From positions 17,789,579-17,853,578 of the forward strand of contig OX463816.1 in NCBI GenBank assembly GCA_949825045.1: a DNA stretch of 64,000 bases, given 5' to 3'. The notes beneath the pieces were generated by a model. It searched no databases. It was not told where the DNA came from and worked only from the letters and a program-made list of their open reading frames with translations. This DNA is from Argyresthia goedartella. Lineage: Eukaryota > Arthropoda > Insecta > Lepidoptera > Argyresthiidae. The translations under genes and the position numbers were made by a program. Within the stretch, counting starts at the first letter, position 1; every line of letters starts with the position of its first letter. Positions 1-11,885 of the stretch are shown here, piece after piece.

Positions 1-701
1 TCATCTGTCGATTGGACCCCCGTTGTAACTGGTGAGACCGTTGATGACAAAATCCTGAAGTTCAACTCAATTGTCCTGGGGCTGTTCGACAAGCACGCAC
101 CAATGAAAAAGGTCAGGGTAAAACATTTTCCTGCTCCGTGGTTGACAGACGCTATCAAGCGTTTAATGGCAAAAAGAAACCGTGCGAAGGGGCGATATAA
201 GAGAGACCCAACCGATAACAATCTCCTAACATTTAAACGCCTTCGAAACCTATGCAACCGCATGTGCCGTGACGCCATGCGACGCCACATCTATGAGCGT
301 ATAGAAATGTACACCCCAGCTCAGGTCTGGAAATTTCTTAAAACCCTTGGTGTTGGCAAGTCCCAGGAATTTTCTTCAGGTGATGTCGATCTCAACGGTC
401 TTAACCAGTTCTTTTCTTCTCCCCCCCTCGTGATAGACCCCGCCACAAAACAGGCAACCCTTGGTCATCTACGGTTGAAGGCTGCAGTCTGTACCTCACC
501 GTTCAACTTTAGTCTCGGCATCACAATAGAGTACACAGATAAGGCGAAAAACCTTGGGGTTATTTTTGACAACCAGCTGTCTTGGTCTCCACATGTCAGC
601 AAGGTCAGCAGACGGGTCTTTGCGTCTTTTCACTCCCTCAGGTGTCTGCAGTACTTCTTGCCGCGGCAGACCAAAATCACCCTTGCTCAGTCCCTTCTCC
701 T
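1..701 (+). pseudogene. 5' part of a Jockey/CR1-group LINE ORF2, interrupted
   Basis: The frame is open from base 1 and runs into the insertion point near 701. It encodes the endonuclease-to-reverse-transcriptase linker of a non-LTR retrotransposon (basic PWLTDAIKRLMAKRN stretch, then a FFSSPP motif). After a PFNFS motif near 510 it jumps to the late thumb region (KNLGVIFDNQLSW). The whole catalytic RT core (QG and YADD blocks) is therefore missing by an internal deletion. The frame ends at the LOA-like insertion; the rest of the same protein resumes at 6684. The clade is inferred from the linker and thumb style. The element is inactive. Confidence 0.8.
690..701. repeat. Target-site duplication, left copy
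   Basis: GTCCCTTCTCCT at 690-701 is repeated exactly at 6683-6694. The two copies flank the 702-6682 LINE and mark one insertion event into the older LINE. Confidence 0.93.
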
Positions 702-1389
702 AGGGTGCTCTGAGCGACTACCTCCTAGTGTGGGGGAGCTGAAGTGATGCAGAAGGATACATCCGACTGTATAACTTCTGTTTCCTCCTGGTGCACCCTG
801 GTAACAGCGGCTAGTGAATGGTCCCCGGACCTCTTACTAGCTGATGGCTAAAAGTCCCTCCGGTTCTGTCGGTTAAGGTGGGTGTACCCGGCAGACTATC
901 TACACTCACCTGCGTCTTGTGGTCTGCGCAGTTGATCACCGTAGGCCAGGATGAAGGGGTCCTGGGGGGTTGAGCCGAGTGTTGCTGTGGGTTTAGCTTC
1001 GTAAGGCAACACGCCCTTTTTGGCCTGGATTTCAGGCAAAACGGTAGCCTCGCCCGTAGCCGCGGGTTGGGGTAACGGCCAAGTGTCCCGTCAAAGGGCC
1101 ACGGCTAGGGGTGTAGTGTCCGCTAAGGCGTCAGCCAAAGCGGTGGGATGGGCCATGCTGACGGGATCAGCTTCGGTGACTACGGCGGTGGGACCATGTC
1201 GCTGACACCTTGGTTACCATCGTCCACAGAAGCGAGCTCCCGATGTCGTGCCAAGTACCAGCCCTATGCTCCTGTATCTACTCGGTACTCCTAGGGACTG
1301 AAAGCTGTTCCAAGCGAGTAGGCGCTCCCAAATGTGCGGGCTCCGTGGAGGGTGGGAAACCAAGTAGACGAATCTTTATACATTTGACC
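702..1389 (+). other. 5' leader of LOA-like copy 1
   Basis: This is the stretch between the left target duplication and the likely ORF1 start. It is more GC-rich than the flanking DNA. In-frame open sequence begins upstream of 1390 but has no ATG in good context. In this LINE group the internal promoter lies in the 5' leader; no promoter motif was identified here. Confidence 0.5.
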
Positions 1390-2997
1390 ATGGATCGTGT
1401 CAGGTCGAAAAACCCCTATGGAACACTTCCAGCGGTGAAAACCGCAAGCGTCTCCAAACAGGTGCGAGAATCTGCCTCGGCAGATATTCAAGCCTTAACT
1501 GGGCGCACTGCCACCATCAATGACCTACCGATGCAAACCGGTAGTGCTTCCACTGTGGACGTTAGCTGCACAAAGCCCGAAAGCGAGTCGAGAGGCAGTG
1601 CCACGGGGCAACCCGGTGCGCGGAGCCTTTCGACTAACATCGCCGAGCATTTTGCCAGCGCTTGGACGACGGTTGGTCGAAAGGGTAAACTACCTAAGCA
1701 ATCCTTTCAAGGGAAGGGCCCATCGACTAAACGTCCAGATACGGTGCAAACCGGACCAGGGCGTAAGGCGAATCGCCGGTGGAAGAAGAAACAGCGTTTG
1801 GCTGCCGCATCAGCCGCTGCCGGCGTAGATGGGGTTCCATCTGCCACGGTGGCGACCGTTAGCGGTCCCGCTGTTAATACAGCCGGAGCTGCGGGTAAGG
1901 TGACCGGCTCCCGTGGTGTCAAAGGGGCAACCCTAGACTCAAACGGGGCTAAACCTACCGCAGCGTTCTCTGGTGGTCCGACTTCTAACAAGAAGTTGAA
2001 ATCTGCCAAGAGACCCGGCAAATACGTGCGCGCGGCTGCTAAGAGGGCTCGACTCGAGGAAAGTAATTCTCCTCGAGTGGAACCTAAAAAGCAGTGCACG
2101 GAAGCGCGCAGAGCTGGGGTCACCTATGCTCAGAAGGTGAAGTTTGACCAGTACATCGCCATTACTGACGTCGCTACTGGTCATATTTCACAGGATCTGT
2201 CAACGCTCATCCTCAACGAGATTGATGACAAAATCTTGAGGGAAGCGTTGGCGGATCCGAGCAAGGAGAACCCCAAATTCGGTGGCAAGCCTCGTTACGA
2301 GAACGGCCACCTTAAACTGTTCGTGGAGGACGAGTACTCCCTGAACTGGCTGCGGGAGTGTGTCTCCGGCGTGTCTACACCATCCAACGTACAGTTGGTG
2401 GTAAAACGCCAATCGGAGATATTCCGCAGGGTTCGATGTGGGGTGCTCATACCCAACGAACGGGGCAAGTGGAAGTCTGCGCCCGACGTCGGCGTAGTCC
2501 TCCACTTTATGAACAAGTGGGCACAGGTTGACTGATGGCTCCTCCAGAAAGTGGATGAGCAGCAGGACAACCTGTTTCTCATTGCAGACGTCCCTGAAGA
2601 TGTGGTGCCGACCCTGCTGGGAAAGGGCAGACAGCTCCTTTTTGGTAGTGGTTCGGTCTACCTTAAATTTCAGAGACCCGGTGGGAAATTTCTTAAGGAA
2701 CCACTGGTGGTAACGCAGACCAGCTCTAAACTGGTCATCACTGGGGTATCTATGCCCCAGAGTTCCACTCCAGAGCGGCAGCCAACAGTTCCCGATGTAG
2801 TCGGGGAAAGTTCTGCTGCTCAACCGCAGGAGGGGCACGCGCGCTGGGAGGCCATGCTGCTTGGTGAAGGCGATGAGCTAGAACCAGCAGTGGTGCCCTC
2901 TGAGGGCGAGGAGCTGTCCATGCGGCTGGAGGAGGAGCTCGTCTTAGAGGTGGAGGAGGGGTTGACCAAAAATGGCGTCCCTCTCCCGCGGTTGTAA
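1390..2997 (+). pseudogene. LOA-like ORF1 (RNA-binding protein), copy 1, one nonsense
   Basis: I take the ATG at 1390 as the start; the frame is open from 1210. The first ~280 residues are Ala/Ser/Lys-rich and low in complexity. The C-terminal ~150 residues are folded in character and resemble the DUF4780-type domain found in insect LINE ORF1 proteins (tentative). The tail is very acidic. A TGA at 2533-2535 interrupts it. Copy 2 has CGA (Arg) at this site, so this is a C-to-T change of the kind expected from CpG decay. The frame then stays open to 2997 and overlaps the ORF2 start by 26 bases. ORF1 proteins of this group bind the element RNA in the retrotransposition particle. Confidence 0.78.
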
Positions 2998-5900
2998 AGT
3001 CCTCCAAGCCAACCTCCAACACAGCCAAACTGCAACGGCCCAGTTAAGACGCTGGTTGGGGGCAAACAGCACTGCCGTGGCTCTGATCCAGGAGCCGTGG
3101 ATCAACCGCGGTAGCATTCGAGGGCTCGCCAATTTGAGAGGTAAGCTTTTCGTTACAACTGATCACGATAACCCTAGAACGTGCATCATAACTACTAACA
3201 ACATCCCAGCACAACCATTAACAGAGTTCTGTTCCAGGGACCTGTGTGCCATAAGGCTGCAACTGCCCGACACAGCTAGTTGCCGCGAACTCGTGGTGGC
3301 CTCCACCTACATGCCTGCTGAGGACAACCCGCCTCCACACGACCTGTGCCGGCTGGTGGACCACTGCGAGAAGTCGGGCCTCCAGCTCATCGTTGGGGCC
3401 GACTCAAACGCGCATCATCCACTGTGGGGCATGCCGGATATGAACAGCAGGGGTAAGACACTTGTTGAATACCTATTTACTACAAACCTTAATGTGCTTA
3501 ACATAGGTTCTGAACCAACTTTTGTAACCAAGCGGAGTAGAACCATCGTTGATATTACCCTGGCAACGGCGGATATTCGACGACGTTGGGGACTGGCATG
3601 TGTCCAACGAGGCGTCATGCTCTGATCATCGATGGATACACTTCGAGATCAACGCAGCGTTCTTCCCAACTGTCCCTAAGAGAAACCCACGCAAGACTGA
3701 CAGAACCAGGTACAGAGCTATCCTAGGTGAAAGACTTGCTTAGGCTGAGACTCTACCAGATCCGGAGGGACGCGAACAAATCGAACAACAGGTAACAGAT
3801 TTTACTAATACATCAATAGACTGCTACCATTCAACTTGCCCGCTTAGCACGCCAGCGCCTACTAACATCAAGGGGCAGCCTTGGTGGGGTCCTGATCTAG
3901 ATAGGATGCGTGCTAAGATCAGAAGACTGCTAAACAGGGCGATGAATACCAGTGCTGATGAGGATTGGGACAACTACAAAGATGCCAAATCCAAGTACAA
4001 GAAACGACTACGGTTCAAAAGCAGCAACTCATGGAGGAAATTCTGCAACGACATTGAAACCGTTGATCAAGCAAATCGGGTAAGGCAGATACTAGCTCAA
4101 CAAGGCACCTCCAAGCTAGGGTCGCTTAAAAAACCCGATGGAACATATACCTCTTCCACCACAGAAACACACAGTCTCTTGTTGGAAACTCACTTTCCCG
4201 GAAGTAGAATTATTCAAGAGATTGTGTGGCCTGAAGAGGTTCACCATGAAGCTGTCGACCACTTAGATATAACTAATAATATTATCACTGCTGACAAGGT
4301 GAGATGGGCCATTAATAGCTTTAAACCTTTTCAATCAGCAGGACCAGATGGAATCTTCCCAGCACTTCTATAGTGGGGTGGGGAACCCGTCATCAATATA
4401 ATGGTCCGAATCATGAAAGCATGTCTTAGATTCGGATACGTTCCCAAAAGGTGGAGAGAAGTAAACGTAGTTTTCATACCGAAGCCAGGAAGGAGCGACT
4501 ACACTAACGCTAAATCTTTCAGGCCGATTAGCCTCACCTCGTTCTTGCTTAAGACTCTCGATCGTTTGTGAGAGAGGCACCTGAGAGATGGAGCGTTAAA
4601 ACTTATACCCTAACACAAGAATCAGCATGCATATAGTTTGGGTAAGTCTACTGAATCGGCTCTCCATGCAGTTGTATCCACAATTGAAGAGGCGATTCAA
4701 AACAAATGCATCTGTCTTGGAACTTTTATTGATATAGAATGTGCCTTTGACAAGACGCAGCATAGCAGTATAAGTGCATCTCTAACAAGGCATGAAGTGT
4801 CAACAGCTGTAAACAACTGGGTCACAAACATGCTTAATAAACGTATCGTGCGTCTAGCTGGTGAGTCTCTGTCGGCGGAGGTAGTGCGGGGATGCCCGCA
4901 GGGAGGAGTGCTCTCCCCGCTGCTGTGGAATCTGGTCATTAACGACCTAATTACCAAGCTTAACGCTAATGGATACTACACCGTAGGATACGCCAACGAT
5001 TTGGTAATCCTCATCACAGGTAAATTTTTGAGCACAGTGTGCAACCTTAAACAAACAGCTCTTCGCATCGTGGAGCGCTGGTGTCTAGAATATGACCTGG
5101 CGGTTAACACAACAAAAACGGAAATGGTCATGTTCACTAACAATAGGGCTCTTGGTATGTATACCCCACCTAAGCTCTTTGGAACGGAACTCCAGCTAGC
5201 AACTGAGGTGAAGTACCTGGGCATAACCTTGGACAGCAAGCTCAACTGGAGTAGCCACATTGACAACAAACTAAAGAAGGCGAGTATTGCTTTCTGGCAG
5301 TGTCGGAGAATGGTGGGGAAAAAGTGGGGACTTTTTCCAAACATCATTCTTTGGCTGTACGTGACGTTGATCCCTCCTCTTGTCTGCTACGGAGCTGTGG
5401 TGTGGTGGACCAGGACCAAACTAACCACAATGGTAAGCAAACTCCAAAGCTTCCAAAGGCTGGCCTGCATGGCTATCACAGGTAGTAAGAGAACTACTCC
5501 AACTGCAGCAATGGAGGCCATGTTGTGTCTTCCGCCACTCCAGCTGTACATTAAGCAGGAGGCCGCGTCATCTGCGGTGAGACTCAACACCTTAGGACTT
5601 TGGAGGAAAAAGAGGACCTCACACACCGCCATCCTAGGGGAAGTTTACAAAAAAATTCCCATCTCTATGGCTTGCAGTGACAGAATCCCTAAACAATTTG
5701 TTATCGACAAAAAATACAATATACAGTTACATGAAGACCATCGGGTTGAGGGGCTCGACGTTAAAGAGCTCAGAATTTTCACCGATGGTTCAAAAACTGA
5801 AGCAGGCACTGGTTCAGGCACCTTCTCGGAGGACCTGAACATCAAGATAGCCATTCCACTGGGTGCCCATAATACTGTCTTTCAAGCTGAATGCATGGGC

Positions 5901-6596
5901 ATCATCTCGGCCGCTAATGCCATAGCATCGAGAAAGGTAAGAGATTCCTCCATTCGAATCCTCTCGGATAGCATGGCCGTCTTACAAGCCCTAAATAGCA
6001 ACACTATTAACTCAGAGCTAATCTACGAGTGTCACAAACGACTAATGGAGGTATGTCAACATAACCGCGTAATCCTTCAATGGATAAAAGGACACAGCGG
6101 GTCAAGAGGTAACGATGCAGCGGATGAGTTGGCGCGTAAAGGATCTAGCTTGGCAGCGTATGGTCCCGAACCTATCATCCCTCTTCCCTTCAAGATGGTA
6201 CGCACATTTCTGAGAGAGTCGACTAGGAATGATCATGCCACTCTTTGGACAAACCATGAGGAGTGCAGACAGGCTAAGCTGGCCTTGCCGTCCCCTAGCG
6301 CTAGGCTTGCTAAGACCTTGCTTCGACTGAGTAGGCCGCGCTTGCGACTGGTGTCTGCAGCACTTACTGGCCATGGTTTCTTTAAGAAACATCTATATGT
6401 CCTAGGTGTTACCGACAGCCCCCTTTGCAGAGCCTGCTTGGAGGCAGAAGAAACGGCTGCTCACGTCATCATGGAGTGCACAGGAGTAGCGGACTACAGG
6501 GTTAAACACCTCGGTCAATCGAGGGACCTTCCAGGGATAGCCGTTAACGTAAAGGGCCTGCTGGCGTTCCTGGAGGAGTTGGGTTGGCTCGAATGA
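2972..6596 (+). pseudogene. LOA-like ORF2 (endonuclease-RT-RNase H), copy 1, multiply broken
   Basis: ORF2 starts at ATG 2972 with an AP-endonuclease-like domain (LQANLQHS, then GADSNAHHPLWG). A 2-bp deletion near 3573-3577 shifts frame. In the downstream frame there are stops at 3741 (TAG), 4371 (TAG), 4569 (TGA) and 4611 (TAA). The RT follows (FIDIECAFDKTQ, GCPQGGVLSPLLWN). The catalytic box reads YAND instead of YADD (AAC at 4995-4997), so the polymerase site is lost as well. RNase H comes next with TDGS, the Glu in AECMGI, LSDS and GNDAADELA all present. A C-x2-C-x8-H-x4-C finger (CRACLEAEETAAHVIMEC) ends the protein at 6596. Copy 2 shows the intact residue at every broken site checked. 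Confidence 0.9.
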
Positions 6597-6682
6597 TATC
6601 GCATTCCCACCCACACGCAAAATAGGCGTTTTCGTCGTCGAGTTGCGGAAACCAGCCCGTCTTACAATTGACAATTGACATT

Positions 6683-6694
6683 GTCCCTTCTCCT
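6683..6694. repeat. Target-site duplication, right copy
   Basis: Exact repeat of 690-701. The following bases resume the reading frame of the older LINE. Confidence 0.93.
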
Positions 6695-7461
6695 GCCGCT
6701 AATCGACTACGCCGATGTCTGTTGGGCGAGCGCGAACGAAGATCTTCTGAACAAACTCGAACGACTTCAGAATCTCGGGATTCGGTTTATCTTCGGGCTG
6801 CGCAAATTCGACCATGTCTCTCAATTTCGCAAAGAGTTGGGGTGGCTTCCAATTCGTCGTCGCCGAGACTCCCATATTCTTTTTTACCTTTTCAATATAT
6901 TGAAAATTCCGCGCTACCACAGCTACCTTCGAGACCGCTTTGAGTATCTCTTTTCAGGAGATCGGCAACGGAGATCTCACACGGTCTCACTCTTAGCCAC
7001 TCCAAGGCATACCACATCCGCATATGAGCACTCCTTCAGGTTGCAGGCGGTCCGACTGTGGAACACACTTCCTTGTGCGATAAGAGACAGCCCCACTCTT
7101 TTCGCTTTCAAAAACCGGGAAAAAGAGCACTTCCTCTCTCTTTTGTGATAGTTTTAGTATGTATATTATTATTATATGTAAACTTTATGTACAGGTTTAT
7201 GTATGTATTGATACGTATTTAATAGTTTGGTATATACTAGTATGTATTTTAATTACCGTATTTTATAGATATGTAATTTACTTATATGTATTTTATTATT
7301 GTTTAGATAGTGTGCACTGCCTACCCTTTATTGATAAAATTTCCTGTCATGCCTTAGTTTGCTGGAAGAAATCTATTTTTAGAGATAAGCTCGCCTTTGT
7401 ACATATGTTTTCTCTTAATTTATCTTTTTTAAATAACTGTGTTCAATAAAGAATTATGAAT
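6684..7461 (+). pseudogene. 3' part of the interrupted Jockey/CR1-group LINE, with 3' UTR
   Basis: After the LOA-like insertion the ORF2 C-terminus resumes (SLLLPLIDYADVCWA) and runs to a stop at 7148. It includes the typical GWLPI and RLWNTLP motifs. The 3' UTR to about 7461 contains AATAAA and ends in short AATTATG units, a microsatellite-like tail. The same 3' UTR recurs at 34330-34530. Joined with 1-701 this is one element that had already lost its RT core before the LOA-like insertion. Confidence 0.82.
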
Positions 7462-7519
7462 TATGACATTATAGACAGACAATATTAAGAAGAATTTAAC
7501 TATTTGTTTTATTTAATCT

Positions 7520-7970
7520 TTTATCTACACACGTATCATAAACCCTCTTTACTGCGTACAAAAACCGCACGTTACGATCAGCATAATGTTAAACTACTTG
7601 GTAAAAACTCATTTCTTATCTGAAAAATTACACATTAAGACCATAATGTGTAATTTTTCTACATATTATGACATTTAAATTTCGAGCGCCGATGCCCGCT
7701 TGCGTGCCGTCCCTAGTTTGTCTGTGAAGTTGGTACTGACATACAAATTTCGAACGCCGACGCCCGCCTGCGTGAAGTTAGTACTACAGAACAAGCTAAA
7801 CAATTGCAGAGCCACAATGCCGGTCAAACATGCGGTTCCTGAACACATCAAAGAGAGCTTAAGATATGTGTGTAGATAAACTAGTGTATGTAACTGTACA
7901 TAATTAGGCATTAAAACTCTCGAGTATTAATGCCCTCCATTATGTAGCAGTCACATAAACTACTATTATG
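7520..7970 (+). mobile_element. Foldback family F1, copy a
   Basis: A non-coding element made of palindromic modules. The outer arms near 7522 and 7875 (TCTACACACGTATCATAA and its partner) are inverted to each other. Between them is a short hairpin (near 7625-7660) and a repeated block starting CAAATTTCGAACGCCGACG. A second palindrome follows at 7885-7970 (CTCGAGTATTAATGCC, ending CACATAAACTACTATTATG). Other copies: 8131-8530, 11886-12366, 34726-36330 and 55500-55994. No ORF is supported. Confidence 0.75.
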
Positions 7971-8130
7971 GTAACACGGTTAAAGTTTGAAATTCTTCAC
8001 TTGGTGAGAAAATAGTTAGTATTTGTGTTTGTGAATATTTGGTAGTGTATATTTGGGTGTGTGAGATGAGGAAGTGTAGTGGATGTATGTGAAGTGAGGT
8101 GTGTTATGAATGTTTGTGTATTATTCAACA

Positions 8131-8530
8131 CTAGTTTATCTACACACATATCATAAGCTCTCTTCGATGTGTTCAGCAACCGCATGTTCGACCGGCATTG
8201 TGGCATTGATCATTGCTCTGCACTTGTTTAGCTTGTTCAGTAGTCCCAACTTCAGAACCAAACTAGGGGCGGCACGCGAGCGGGCGGCGGCGTTCGAAAT
8301 TTGAATGTCGAAATATTGATACATTATAGTTACGGCCTTACTAATAAAAGAAGTTATCCACAGTTTAACTTCTACAGTGTTTTGTCTTGCTTTGACATTT
8401 GACATTTACTCGACGTATGAAAAGGACAAAACACTATATAAGTTAAACCGTGAATAACTTTTTTTATTAGTAAGGCCGTAATGTATAAATATTCAGATAA
8501 GAAATGAGTTTTTACCAAGTAGTGTTTCAT
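8131..8530 (-). mobile_element. Foldback family F1, copy d (reverse, partial, with nested insert)
   Basis: Begins TTTATCTACACACATATCAT and reads as the reverse complement of the F1 first module up to AAGAAATGAGTTTTTACCAA. It lacks the second palindrome. The small internal hairpin is replaced by the foldback insert at 8330-8481. Confidence 0.65.
8330..8481. mobile_element. Foldback MITE nested in F1 copy d
   Basis: Two inverted arms of about 57 bases (8330-8386 and 8425-8481) start TTACGGCCTTACTAATA and end with its complement. They are separated by about 38 bases. The arms match apart from a few mismatches, so the single strand would fold into one long hairpin. No coding capacity. Confidence 0.75.
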
Positions 8531-8944
8531 TATTCAGGTCAAAATAACAAGCATATAAATTAAAAACCGGTGCGAAATTGTATTTTTTCGTTAAAAAACA
8601 GATTTTGAGATAACTTCGGGCGACTTTTATATCGAGCAAAAATAAATCAAATTACGTTTATACGTTAACGAATATCTGCTTACACCCATGATCAATAAAG
8701 TGGTGTAGCTTGCTAGAAACAAACTCCTATTTTGCGTAACTTGAGATTTACAAAAGGATGTTTTGGCCTACAGCGTTGAACAAGAGCACTAAGGCTGAAA
8801 AATCGTTATAAAGTTTACATCCAAATGTAAATAAATTGTGCAGGTCAGGAGAACTAACTTTCTCGCATGATGCTTTCGGTGTTGTTATTTAAATAATAGT
8901 TTGTGGATATTCGTATGCAGGCGTTTAGGAGACGTTTTAAGAAG

Positions 8945-9200
8945 TTCTAAGATACAGTATACAGGATCTAACAGAAAGGAAGTTACAAGCCGAAAGGTGG
9001 TTCTTAGGGACATCATTCTGAACAACTTTTACTAAAGAACCGACGTGATCAGAGCAATTTAATTTTACGTATCTCAGTACATTTCGAGCCTAGCGCTCTC
9101 CTGAGATATATGGTGGAGTTGAAAATCAAGTTGCTCTCATCAAGTCCGCCCCATACTAAAAGTTGTTCAGAATGATGTCCCTAACAACCACTCCATCATA
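8945..9200. mobile_element. Foldback family F2, copy a
   Basis: Arms at about 8999-9029 and 9158-9189 are inverted repeats around GGACATCATTCTGAACAACTT. Inner pieces (GATCAGAGCAA and its partner) also pair. A diverged copy sits at 35585-35855 inside the P-like element. Confidence 0.65.
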
Positions 9201-9916
9201 CAAAACCACTCCTTTCTACTTTAATCATGCCCCATGTCAAATATTCAAAATGGCCACGATAGAATTTGTGAAAAAAGTTTCGTTATTGCACACGATTTCC
9301 AAACTTGAAAACAAAAAACCATCAATCCAAGCATTGACACACGCGTTAAGCATAGCAAGAACCAAATGCAATATAAAATAAGATGCGTTCATACCGCGTA
9401 AAATTTGTTATGCCAGCGTTCATAAAAAATATATTTAAACTTTAATAATTAATAACTCGTTAATAAAATTAATCTGTCCGTTAGATAATAATCTCATGGT
9501 TGACCTGTAAATATACGGGCAACTATACCTAAATATATATGTCATCGTAAGATTGTGTAAACCGTTCTTTCACAATCTATCGCGCCAGTTTGTAAACTAT
9601 CTAAAAATTGTAAACTGAGCTGCTTACAATTTATCGTAATAATTTTCGATTGTTTATAAACTATCCATGTCATACCGTCAAAGAGTGAACGCACCTTGCG
9701 CGCTGATTGGTTGAATGACATTTGCGTCGGGCGGGCCGCCATCTTTGACCGTCATATGTTTTACAAAAAGAGGATTATGTGATTTTTAACAGTTTTCGTG
9801 CTGAAAATAAGTAAAAGCTTCAATAGCGTGACATTTATAAGAAAAAATAACTGAAGTTTTAGTGATAGATAACTGTTAGCCGCCGAACTTTAACACGAAG
9901 GGTATAATTTAGGTTA

Positions 9917-9917
<1 letters not shown>
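9200..9917. other. Unassigned AT-rich DNA
   Basis: No exon, RNA gene or repeat was recognised. Short open frames here show no protein similarity I recognise. Confidence 0.5.

Positions 9918-9987
<70 letters not shown>
9918..9987. repeat. (ATA)n microsatellite
   Basis: About 70 bases of perfect ATA repeat. It lies just beyond the 3' end of the minus-strand SINE at 10004-10235 and is plausibly an expansion of that SINE's tail. Confidence 0.95.
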
Positions 9988-10003
9988 GAATACCTTAGAC
10001 ACT

Positions 10004-10235
10004 ATTGACACACATTAATCTAGCCCCAAACTAGGATTCCCTGTATCTTGGGTACTAGACAACGATACACATACTTATGTGGATAAATATTATACTTAGA
10101 TAGATAAACAACCATGACTAGGGTACAAACATCCGTTCTCATCAAACAAATATTTGCCCCCATCGGGACTCGAACCCGGGACCTTTGGCTTCATAGGCAG
10201 GGTCACTGCCGACTCGGCCATTCAGGTCGTCAAAT
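10004..10235 (-). mobile_element. tRNA-derived SINE, family A, copy 1
   Basis: On the minus strand the head carries a Pol III A box (TGGCCGAGTCGG) and B box (GGTTCGAGTCCC). The body ends in the family block ATCCTAGTTTGGGGC. The 3' end leads into the (ATA)n run. The tRNA head differs from the other family A copies, although the 3' block is shared. Confidence 0.75.
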
Positions 10236-10339
10236 GTACCTACTTTAAGTGTATAAAACATTTTGCCTGATTTTATATGTTTTAAATTATTGGAGCAGCT
10301 ATATCTTCTTTTTTTCTTTATTACTGTAGACATTAACAT

Positions 10340-10475
10340 ATAGATATTTGGCGGTAGTACATTTCCAACGAGTTCGCAAAGGCTTATATTTACTAACCGA
10401 GAAGTTTTCGGCACGAGCCGAAGGCGTGGTCGTAGCGAGGTTCGTACGACGTTCGTTCGAACGAAAATTTTTATA
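10340..10475. repeat. Partial copy of the 61386-61858 element
   Basis: CGAGTTCGCAAAGGCTTATA and the following AGCCGAAGGCG / GTAGCGAGGTTCGTA blocks match the interior of the foldback element at 61386-61858. The terminal inverted arms are absent here. Confidence 0.6.
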
Positions 10476-10479
10476 AGTA

Positions 10480-11885
10480 TATATACATGTTCCATTCAGC
10501 TTGCCGTGGCCAGCACGATTTCAGCGCGCCGCCCCCGCCCCCGGGTTGGACTGTGCGCCGTGATGCCATTGTCAACACCAGCAGAGCTCATAATCATAAT
10601 GCCCCTTTCCTTCAATCGAGGAGGTGTAATGGCGAACAGCACTCTGCTCTATGTTGTAATGGCCCACTGTGTACTAAATGAAAACGAGTGGCTTATCTCC
10701 GGGCTTTAGACCTGTGGGACCTCACGATGTGACCCTAAAAGCGTTGCGAAATAAAATTATGCTGTAGAAAACTTAAATGCATTTTATTAACCACGCATAA
10801 GATAAACTGACCTACAGTGTAGAACAATTAACCTCAACACTAACACAGACATTGAGAGAGGGCTAACCAGCGTGTGTTCAAAGACTAACTTCCAAAGTTG
10901 CAGTGGTATTTGCAAGGAAGGTGTTGTTTGCCCGCACGTATGTGAATTATCTATCCCAACTAGCGCTGTTTTCTACCAACCATGAATACTTCAATGCTTT
11001 TTGATAGAAGTCTTAATAGAGATAAGCTTGTCTTTGTAAATGTCTTTTCTATTTCATACAAAATTGTTATTTCATGTGCACGTATCGAATGTACATATAT
11101 GCAAAATATACGAAGACTCATTTTTATTATTTCAGTACCTACTTTTAGATTCTTATGAGAAGAACAATGTTTTTTTAATGCCGGTGAGTATCCACAGCTT
11201 AGGGTCCTAAATGTTTGTAAGCGATGACAGGTTGCCTAATGAGATTATCAAAAGCCGTGTTCGTGTGGCACTAAGCCAACATGCCCAGTTCACAGACCGG
11301 AGGTATCATGTAACGTTGATCTGAATAAGCTTTTAAACTCCCCACGTCCGCTTAATGAGATGAGATTAATAATTTCTGCTTTCGTAGAATGTTCGAATAT
11401 GTAGACTAGAGTAGAACAGTTTTTATATTATTTCAAAGCCATTTTCTGTTGTAGTTTCTCTTAATATAGGTAGGTACTTTTCTTTTTACCACAGTTTACT
11501 TATTTAATTATTGTAAGGTTTTAAGGTTGAAATAAAGCAGTTTTTTTATTAACCCTAAAGACAGAGTTCGTATTTCTATTTAGTTAAAGTAATTAAGATG
11601 TAGAAAAAAAGTCTCTACCTTAGCTTAATTAAGCTTGTCGGGACTTCTTCAAACACCCTCTAAATGACACAAAATATACAATGAATATCTCACTCATATT
11701 TAATCTGCAGGCAGATTTTTAGGCATATCTGTGTAGTGAATTCCATAAATTAAACACATGCTTTAATCATTAAGCTTCTGAATCCTTGGCATAGAAGTAA
11801 ACATAATTATAAATAGTTATACTTGAGTATGTGCAATAAATATAACTGTTCAATAATATAATATATTCGACAATAATTAATTAGT
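10480..11885. other. Unassigned DNA with a possible LINE 3' UTR scrap
   Basis: 10480-10720 is GC-richer and contains short open frames on the plus strand with no recognisable domain. Around 11010-11050 a piece (AGAGATAAGCTTGTCTTTGT) resembles the 3' UTR seen at 7380 and 34445. Nothing else is supported. Confidence 0.4.

Larger units (their letters stand above)
702..6682 (+). mobile_element. Near full-length LOA-like non-LTR retrotransposon, copy 1 (inactive)
   Basis: About 5.98 kb bounded by an exact 12-bp target duplication. Layout: 5' leader 702-1389, ORF1 (1390-2997), ORF2 (2972-6596) with endonuclease, RT, RNase H and a C-terminal CCHC finger, then a short 3' end. The tail is not poly(A): it is a short run of ACAATTG units just before the right duplication. 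The RNase H domain plus the N-terminal endonuclease start (LQANLQHS) fit the LOA/I/R1 group, best LOA. It carries one ORF1 stop and one frameshift plus four stops in ORF2, so it is dead. Copy 2 lies inverted at 18576-22887. Confidence 0.88.

Noticed and set aside
1020..1205. Short open frame in the LOA-like leader
   Set aside because: It starts at a non-ATG codon, has no similarity, and lies in the 5' leader of a LINE.
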